Assembly (NCBI RefSeq): GCF_003403075.1
Contig: NZ_CP031557.1
Span: forward strand, 4,464,001 to 4,528,000
Direction: 5' to 3'
Origin: Flavobacterium psychrotrophum
GTDB taxonomy: Bacteria; Bacteroidota; Bacteroidia; Flavobacteriales; Flavobacteriaceae
Length of the DNA stretch: 64,000 nt
The translations under genes were made by a program, and so were the position numbers. The notes beneath the pieces were generated by a model. It made no database searches and had not been told where the DNA came from. It was given only the letters and a program-made list of their open reading frames with translations. This document shows positions 58,371-64,000 of this stretch, in pieces (positions within the stretch are counted from its first letter, which is position 1; each line of letters opens with the position of its first letter).

Positions 58371-61300
58371 ATGAAATTCTTTTGGCTTGGCTGCGGCTTT
58401 AGTAAAAATATTAACGCGATAACGCTATTGGTGCTGCTTTTAGTATTTAGCTCCTGTGCTACCCATCATTCGCAGTATGGTAAAAAGGCTATGCCCTCAT
58501 TACAGGATAGTATAGCTGCACGTTCTGCAGATTCTGTAGCACATCGTTTTTACCTTGTGGGCGATGCCGGTTATGCAAACGAACCCAATGCGCAGGTGCT
58601 GATAAAAAACATTGGCTCACGATTAGAGCACGAAGCTAAAAATACCACACTGTTTTTTTTGGGCGATAATATTTACCCGCTGGGCATGCCTGCTGAAGAT
58701 AATAAAGACCGTAAAGAGGCCGAAGCATCGCTAAACACCCAGATTGCACTTGCAAAGCTGTTTAGTGGCAAAACCTATTTTATACCCGGTAACCACGACT
58801 GGTACCATGGCATTAAAGGATTGCAGGAGCAGGAAAAACTTGTAGATAAGGCACTGGGTAAAGGTGCGTTTCTGCCTGCAAAAAGCTGCGGTCTTGACGA
58901 TGTAAAAATAAACGATAACATTACCATGATCGTGGTAGACAGCCAGTGGTATTTTGAAAACTGGGACGATTATCCTACCATTAACGATGATTGCGATATT
59001 AAAACCCGAGCAGCATTTTTACTGGAGCTGGAGAGCTTGCTTAATAAAAACCAGGATAAAAATATAGTGCTTGCCATACACCACCCGCTTATGAGTAATG
59101 GTGCGCACGGCGGGCAGCTAAGTGCAAGAAAAGAACTATATCCGCTAAAGTATAAAGTGCCTATGCCGATTGTGGGCTCCCTTATCAACTTAGTGCGCCG
59201 CACATCGGGTGCCAGCGAGCAGGATTTGCAAAGCCGTGTATATGGCGAGCTTAGCAAGCGCATACAAACCCTTATACAGGGGCGCAATAATGTTATTGTA
59301 ATATCGGGCCACGACCACAATTTGCAATATATTGAAAAGAATAACATCCATCAGATCATTAGCGGAGCAGGCTCTAAAGAAGAGGGTGCGCGTGCCCTGG
59401 GCGACCACGATTTTTCTTATGGCGGGCGTGGTTATGCCATTGTCGATTTTTATAAAAATGGAACTTCGGCAGTGCATTATTATAAGGTAGGCGAAAAAGG
59501 TGAGGAGCAATTGTTTGAGGCACCGCTGTTGCAAAAAAAGCAGCAACTGGCACTAAAAGAATACAGGAACAATTTTCCTGCAGATACTGCCGCTACTATT
59601 TATACTAAGAAAGAAACCACACACGGTGGCTTTTATAAGTTTTTGTTTGGTAACCACTACCGTAAGTATTATGATATGCCCATCCATACAAAAATGGTGG
59701 TTATAGACACTCTTTATGGCGGGCTTAATGTGGGCCGCGAAGGTGGCGGACACCAGAGTAATTCGCTTAGGCTTATAGATAAAAAAGGCAGGGAGTATGT
59801 AATGCGTGCGGTTAAAAAAAGTGCTTCACGATTTTTGCAGTCTACCGCTTTCCCTACTAAATATATTGGCGATGACTACGACGGCACCTTTGCCGAAAGT
59901 TTCCTGCTTGACTTTTATACAAGCTCGCATCCGTTTACGCCACTAATTATAGACGATCTGGAAGAAGCCGTTGGTATTTACCATACTAACCCTGAGTTGT
60001 ATTATATACCAAAACAAAACGGGCTTAAACGCCACAACGAGCTACATGGCGATGCATTGTATATTGTTGAAGAGCGCCCTACAGATGAGTTTAGCAAACT
60101 GGATAGTTTTGGCAACCCGGATGGAATAGATGGTACCGATGATGTGCATGCCAAACTTGCCAAAAGCAAGAAGAATGTGATAGATGAAAGGGCTTACATT
60201 CGGGTGCGCCTGTTTGACCTTATGGTGGGCGACTGGGACCGCCACGCCGATCAGTGGCGCTGGAGTAAATTCAAGACTGCCGATAGTACTTATTATCGCC
60301 CTATACCGCGCGACCGCGACCAGGCGTTTCCTAAATATGGCGGGGCATTGCTTAGCGTATTAATGCAGATGCCGCCACTACGCTATATGAAGCCTTATAA
60401 AGGTGATATAGGTAATGTAAAATGGCAGGCAAAGCAAGGCTATACCCAGGATGTGGCTTTTATAACTAAAAGCGGAGAGAATGTATGGCTTGAGGAAGCG
60501 GCCTATTTAAAAGAACACCTTACTGATGCCGTTATAGACGAATCGTTTGCGAAACTACCGCCCGAGGTGCGGGACGGCGATATGGAAACCATTAAAAAGA
60601 ACCTGAAAAGCCGCCGCGACAAGCTGGCAAAATATGCACTTGATTACCGTAAGGTGTTACTAAAAACAGTGGTGCTTACGGGCACAGATAAGAAAGAACG
60701 TTTTGTAATAACCCGTGGCGATAAAGGAGCAACCAAAGTAGAGATATACAGCATAAAAAAAGATGGCGATTCGCTTGCGTTTACTCAGCTATATAACCGT
60801 AAACAAACACGCGAACTCTGGATTTATGGTCTTGATGATGATGATATTTTTGAAGTAAAAGGCAAACCGGAACATCCTATAAAGCTGCGCCTTATTGGCG
60901 GGCAAAATAATGATACTTATGCGGTAGAAGACGGGCGTAAAGTAAATATATACGACTTTAAGACCAAGAAAAACACCTACGAAACAGATAGCAAAACATC
61001 GCTTAAGCTTACCGATGATTATGAAACCAACAGTTACGACTATAAAAAACCAAATTACAATATTTTTATAGCCTACCCCATGATAGGCTTTAACCCGGAC
61101 GACGGCGTTAAACTTGGTGCTGTTGCAGGCTATACTATAAATAACTTTAACCGCAGGCCATATTCGCAAAAGCATACGGTTAAGGCAAATTACTTTTTTG
61201 CAACACAGGGTTTTGAACTGGGTTATCGTGGGGTGTTTATGAATGTATCCAGCAAATGGAACATAGGCCTTGATGCCCGTTTTACCAGTCCTAACTTTAG

Positions 61301-62099
61301 CATTAATTATTTTGGTCTGGGTAACGAAACTAAAAATGATGACGATGAGATGGGTATGGATTATAACCGTGTAAAGCTCCAGGTATTCAGGGTAGCGCCA
61401 TCATTTTTTAAGCAGGGTAAAAATGGTAGTTTCATGGAGCTGAAAATGCCTTTTGAAACCATAGAGGTAGATGGCACCCACAACCGTTTTGTAAACCAGC
61501 CGGGCCTGCTTACCGATTATCTTTTTGAACACAGGCAGTACGGCGGGGTAGAGGGCACTTACAGTTTTGAGAATTATGATAATAAAGCGTTGCCTGCCCT
61601 GGGCTTTAAGTTTTATGCAACAGGCGGCTGGAAAGCGAGTTTTGATGTTTTTGAACGCAACTTTGCCCATGCCGAAACAGGGTTATCTATATTCCATAAA
61701 ATAACACGTAATGAGCGCCTTGTGTTTGCTACTACGTTTAAGGGCAGATTTATATTTAACGACAATTATGAGTTTTACCAGGGGGCTACACTGGGTGGTG
61801 ATGCCGACTTAAGGGGCTATCGCCGTGAGCGCTTTACAGGCCGAAGCATGTACTACCAGAGCAGCGACCTGCGTTATACAATTGGCAAATTCAAAAGTGT
61901 TATTCCGTTTACCTATGGTGTACTGGGAGGGTATGATTACGGCCGTATATGGCTAAATGGTGAAAGTTCTGACAAGTGGCACCAAAGTGCCGGTGGCGGC
62001 CTGTGGATAAATGGTGCCGAAGCATTAACCGCCCGCGTTACCTGTTTTTATGGCAGCGATGGCGCGCGGGTAGCTTTTGGGCTATCATTAGGGCTTTAG
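58371..62099 (+). CDS. Calcineurin-like phosphoesterase / kinase-like / Omp85-type barrel fusion, lipoprotein
   Basis: A 1242-residue protein with a lipoprotein signal (INAITLLVLLLVFSSC, Cys29). Residues 60-375 form a calcineurin-like metallophosphoesterase: VGDAGYANEP, LGDNIYPLG, PGNHDWYHG, AIHHPLMSNG and ISGHDHNLQY. The middle (about 430-760) resembles the FAM20/HipA/PI4K kinase group: GREGGGHQSNSLRLIDKKG, MRAVKKSA (possible ATP Lys), GDWDRHADQW (620-629, catalytic DRH) and RDRDQAF (647-653, metal Asp). The C-terminal 350 residues are a barrel with the Omp85 loop-6 motif DADLRGYRRERF near 1145. The kinase similarity is my own motif reading. It is surface or periplasm facing; role unknown. 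Confidence 0.85.
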   Translation: MKFFWLGCGFSKNINAITLLVLLLVFSSCATHHSQYGKKAMPSLQDSIAARSADSVAHRFYLVGDAGYANEPNAQVLIKNIGSRLEHEAKNTTLFFLGDNIYPLGMPAEDNKDRKEAEASLNTQIALAKLFSGKTYFIPGNHDWYHGIKGLQEQEKLVDKALGKGAFLPAKSCGLDDVKINDNITMIVVDSQWYFENWDDYPTINDDCDIKTRAAFLLELESLLNKNQDKNIVLAIHHPLMSNGAHGGQLSARKELYPLKYKVPMPIVGSLINLVRRTSGASEQDLQSRVYGELSKRIQTLIQGRNNVIVISGHDHNLQYIEKNNIHQIISGAGSKEEGARALGDHDFSYGGRGYAIVDFYKNGTSAVHYYKVGEKGEEQLFEAPLLQKKQQLALKEYRNNFPADTAATIYTKKETTHGGFYKFLFGNHYRKYYDMPIHTKMVVIDTLYGGLNVGREGGGHQSNSLRLIDKKGREYVMRAVKKSASRFLQSTAFPTKYIGDDYDGTFAESFLLDFYTSSHPFTPLIIDDLEEAVGIYHTNPELYYIPKQNGLKRHNELHGDALYIVEERPTDEFSKLDSFGNPDGIDGTDDVHAKLAKSKKNVIDERAYIRVRLFDLMVGDWDRHADQWRWSKFKTADSTYYRPIPRDRDQAFPKYGGALLSVLMQMPPLRYMKPYKGDIGNVKWQAKQGYTQDVAFITKSGENVWLEEAAYLKEHLTDAVIDESFAKLPPEVRDGDMETIKKNLKSRRDKLAKYALDYRKVLLKTVVLTGTDKKERFVITRGDKGATKVEIYSIKKDGDSLAFTQLYNRKQTRELWIYGLDDDDIFEVKGKPEHPIKLRLIGGQNNDTYAVEDGRKVNIYDFKTKKNTYETDSKTSLKLTDDYETNSYDYKKPNYNIFIAYPMIGFNPDDGVKLGAVAGYTINNFNRRPYSQKHTVKANYFFATQGFELGYRGVFMNVSSKWNIGLDARFTSPNFSINYFGLGNETKNDDDEMGMDYNRVKLQVFRVAPSFFKQGKNGSFMELKMPFETIEVDGTHNRFVNQPGLLTDYLFEHRQYGGVEGTYSFENYDNKALPALGFKFYATGGWKASFDVFERNFAHAETGLSIFHKITRNERLVFATTFKGRFIFNDNYEFYQGATLGGDADLRGYRRERFTGRSMYYQSSDLRYTIGKFKSVIPFTYGVLGGYDYGRIWLNGESSDKWHQSAGGGLWINGAEALTARVTCFYGSDGARVAFGLSLGL

Positions 62100-62948
62100 G
62101 TTTTTGATGTTGAGTTTATAAAGATTACCGCCCGTTTTTTTGCTGCGCTCATCAGCAATGAGCAGTGTGTTATTATCTGTAAAACAAATACCTTCTTTTT
62201 GGGTAACATCGCCCAGGTTATAAGAAGTAATTGTGCCGTTTGCAAAATCATCTCCCTTAAAATTGGTAATGAGCCATAATTTACCACCACTTATAAGGGC
62301 TACTGTTTTTCCGTCTGGGCTTATGTCTGCTCCGGCTATGGCACATTTTCTAAAGTTATCGCAGCTTACAAAGCTTCCTGCCGGCGTAGCACTATGGTAG
62401 CCACGCTTGTTTTCTAGTTTGTGTATAAGCACAGTGCCATCGCCCTGCGCACTTCTGTTTTTGCTAAAAAGGTAAAAGAAACCGTTATGTTCAAAAAAAG
62501 CTTCACAGTCAAAATTGCGTTCCTTCTTTTTTGGCGGAAAATCTTTTTGTTCAGGATAGTAAAAAGACACGGTATATGCTACTTTAGCCGGGTTTGCAGC
62601 GTTTAGTTTATGTATGGCAAGGTCGCGACGGTCGTTATCATTATTGCCGGTATCGCCTATATATAAATTACCTTCTTTATCTGCCGTTATATCTTCCCAG
62701 TCGGTATTTTTAATGCCGTCTATAACCACTGCCTGATGTTTGCCTGTTTTTTGGTCTATTTTATAAAGTTCGTTTTTATTACCGCTGTCTTCATGTGCCC
62801 ATAGTGTACCATTTACATATTGCAGGCCGGAAATTTCGTCAAGATTTAGTGTGGCTATTTGTTTTAGAGGGCCTTCCTGAGCCTGTTGCTTATCTGTGCA
62901 TGCCCATAAAAAAGCGCACAACAGTGCGGGAATAATAGATTTTGTCAT
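62088..62948 (-). CDS. Beta-propeller-like lipoprotein (SdiA-regulated-like)
   Basis: A 286-residue predicted lipoprotein (KSIIPALLCAFLWACTD, Cys17). The body is a propeller-like repeat fold: LDEISGLQYVNGTLWAHEDS, TADKEGNLYIGDTGNNDN, ADISPDGKTVALISGGKLWL and EGICFTDNNTLLIADE. The WEDIT motif (NTDWEDITADKEG) is typical of this group. It overlaps the 3' end of the fusion gene by 12 bases in the opposite direction, so no terminator separates them. It probably binds a small molecule or protein; exact role unknown. Confidence 0.82.
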   Translation of the reverse strand: MTKSIIPALLCAFLWACTDKQQAQEGPLKQIATLNLDEISGLQYVNGTLWAHEDSGNKNELYKIDQKTGKHQAVVIDGIKNTDWEDITADKEGNLYIGDTGNNDNDRRDLAIHKLNAANPAKVAYTVSFYYPEQKDFPPKKKERNFDCEAFFEHNGFFYLFSKNRSAQGDGTVLIHKLENKRGYHSATPAGSFVSCDNFRKCAIAGADISPDGKTVALISGGKLWLITNFKGDDFANGTITSYNLGDVTQKEGICFTDNNTLLIADERSKKTGGNLYKLNIKNLKP

Positions 62949-63004
62949 AAGGGGGTATTCTTCGTATTTAATTAAAGGTAGATATTAACGACGGCATACG
63001 CAAA

Positions 63005-63037
63005 TAAAAAACCGCCAGAAGGTATTCTTCGGCGGTT
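63005..63037 (-). terminator. Terminator of the small lipoprotein gene
   Basis: On the minus strand AACCGCC / GGCGGTT, with inner A/T pairs, is followed by TTTTTATTTG. It lies 35 bases beyond the stop at 63072. Confidence 0.75.
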
Positions 63038-63071
63038 AGTCCCCTTATTCAAAAATTATTTATAAACGTAC

Positions 63072-63572
63072 TTACAGCATTGGGGCATCATACCACTGTG
63101 TATAAGATGCACATACTAATTTATTTGTAGATGTAAAGCCCTGTAGTAAAATCCTCCACCTGTAGCAAGGCAATGTTTGCGATGGCAGTAACTCTATATG
63201 TGCCGGTGCGCTTAAGATGTTGTAAAAAGTAGTTGAACTGGTGTATGTTGATATAGCACCATATCCGCTGTTAATGTCTTCGCAGTCTGTAGCCTGAAGC
63301 TCTACGCTTACTTTAAATCCTATAGAGGCCGGTGCGGTAGAAGGTACATCTGCAATGAAGCTTATTACAGGGTTTGTAAGTGTGCCCTGGTTGTATACAT
63401 GGGCAGTTATTTCTTTAAAGCATGGTTCTGTAACCTTGGGTGTTATGCCTAGTGCGGCTTCTTTTGCAGCAGTCTGGGCATTGGCTGTATCTTCTAATAT
63501 TGAGTCTGAATCTGTTGAGCAGGATGCTGCTAAAAATAAAAATACCGGAATTAATAGTAGTAATTTTTTCAT
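63072..63572 (-). CDS. Small lipoprotein of unknown function
   Basis: A 166-residue predicted lipoprotein (KKLLLLIPVFLFLAASCST, Cys18). A short Asp/Ser-rich linker (DSDSILEDTANAQTAAKEAA) is followed by a beta-sandwich-like domain. That domain holds four more Cys residues (PCFKEITAHVYNQ, QATDCEDINSGYG, TLPCYRWRILLQG, NKLVCASYTQW). The cysteines may form disulfides. I do not recognise the family. The gene has a TATGTTTG -7 element on this strand at 63604-63611. Confidence 0.75.
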   Translation of the reverse strand: MKKLLLLIPVFLFLAASCSTDSDSILEDTANAQTAAKEAALGITPKVTEPCFKEITAHVYNQGTLTNPVISFIADVPSTAPASIGFKVSVELQATDCEDINSGYGAISTYTSSTTFYNILSAPAHIELLPSQTLPCYRWRILLQGFTSTNKLVCASYTQWYDAPML

Positions 63573-63603
63573 CTTAAATTTCTTTGTCTGTTTCTGTACG
63601 AAG

Positions 63604-63611
63604 CAAACATA
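63604..63611 (-). promoter_or_regulatory. -7 element of the small lipoprotein gene
   Basis: The minus strand reads TATGTTTG, 32 bases before the ATG at 63572. Confidence 0.45.
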
Positions 63612-63795
63612 TCTGCTTTAATCGAATTGTAAATTAAAAATCTTAAAAAAACGTTAAAATGATTTTTTTTAGCGACGAATCACATTCATTGCCCGTTGAA
63701 TGGCAGGCTGTTAATCCGGCGTTAATTATATAGGCATTAAAATATTAGCAGGCTAACTTTATAATCAGCAACACGATAAAGAAATAATATTAGTC

Positions 63796-64000
63796 ATGCA
63801 GACAGTAATTAATAAACATGGATACGAGCAGGCCGAAGCGCTTCGTGGGCTGTTTGAGAGACAGCTAAAAGAACTGTACTGGGCAGAGGCTGTATTGGCG
63901 GACATGCTGAAAAATGTCATTTTACAATCATATAGTAAAGATCTTATATCGCTGCTTGAGAAGCATCTTACACAAACTTACATTCATACAAGCAGGTTAG
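63796..64000 (+). CDS. YciF/DUF892-type ferritin-like protein, 3'-truncated by window edge
   Basis: The reading frame from ATG 63796 is open to the last base (68 codons) and continues beyond the window. The opening EALRGLFERQLKELYWAEAV matches the first helix of the YciE/YciF (DUF892) stress-related ferritin-like family, and SLLEKHLTQTYIHTSRL fits the second helix. No partner is visible. The family is associated with osmotic and other stress in several phyla. Confidence 0.8.
   Translation, partial: MQTVINKHGYEQAEALRGLFERQLKELYWAEAVLADMLKNVILQSYSKDLISLLEKHLTQTYIHTSRL

Overview
The window looks like a chromosomal segment of a Flavobacterium-like member of the Bacteroidota. The evidence is: three proteins with C-terminal type IX secretion (T9SS) sorting domains; many TAnnTTTG -7 promoter elements and few recognisable Shine-Dalgarno sequences; a SusC-like N-terminal regulatory domain on the TonB receptor; many short lipoproteins; and dispersed intergenic repeats of the kind seen in flavobacterial genomes. 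No rRNA, CRISPR array or complete insertion sequence was found. There is one tRNA (Ser-GGA). Both window edges cut genes: a TolC-like protein on the left and a YciF-like (DUF892) protein on the right.

Layout. 1-5.2 kb: a tripartite RND efflux operon (outer-membrane channel, adaptor, pump). 5.4-9.2 kb: a TonB-dependent siderophore-type receptor and a PepSY membrane protein, probably iron uptake, with a Fur-like palindrome at the promoter. 9.4-12.8 kb: a YwqK-like protein, two tandem TlpA-type thioredoxins and a lipoprotein. 12.8-14.0 kb: an AT-rich orphan gene bracketed by an inverted pair of composite repeats. 14.0-18.8 kb: a beta-barrel protein and sucA-sucB of the TCA cycle. 18.7-19.8 kb: the last part of sucB and its terminator are duplicated around a decayed toxin-like reading frame and a small, possibly immunity, gene. 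20-25.3 kb: a T9SS-secreted protein, a retropepsin-like protein, TatD, an acyltransferase and asparaginase. 25.3-27.5 kb: tRNA-Ser followed by an MFS/TetR islet, with a partial copy of the tRNA 3' end at its far side.

27.7-35.6 kb is the most unusual part. A PadR-type regulator with a perfect operator-like inverted repeat is followed by eight tandem, mostly overlapping paralogues of small four-helix membrane proteins. All eight share an E-[LM]-x-D-H-[ILMV]-A motif near the N-terminus. An ABC permease and its ATPase follow. All eleven genes read the same way and look like one regulated membrane-signalling or stress operon.

35.7-41.8 kb: a ferredoxin-type reductase, a Crp-like regulator, RidA, a terminal-inverted-repeat element, a DsbA-like lipoprotein divergent from an HxlR regulator, a cyclophilin lipoprotein and a DUF808 membrane protein. 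41.9-44.5 kb: a cobalamin riboswitch controls two T9SS-secreted proteins, one of them a BtuG-like beta-propeller. 44.9-50.5 kb: two paralogous TPR sensor kinases, a divergent response regulator and a CheY-like receiver. 50.6-54.2 kb: an HMA-domain protein and an operon of a PLP desulfhydrase/deaminase-like enzyme, a LysM glucosaminidase and hemL. 54.5-63.6 kb: a large GAF-domain protein, an HD-phosphohydrolase fused to a Pycsar-effector-type membrane domain, a phosphoesterase / kinase-like / outer-membrane-barrel fusion, a beta-propeller-like lipoprotein and a small lipoprotein.

All functions are inferred from sequence motifs and context only; no database search was run.
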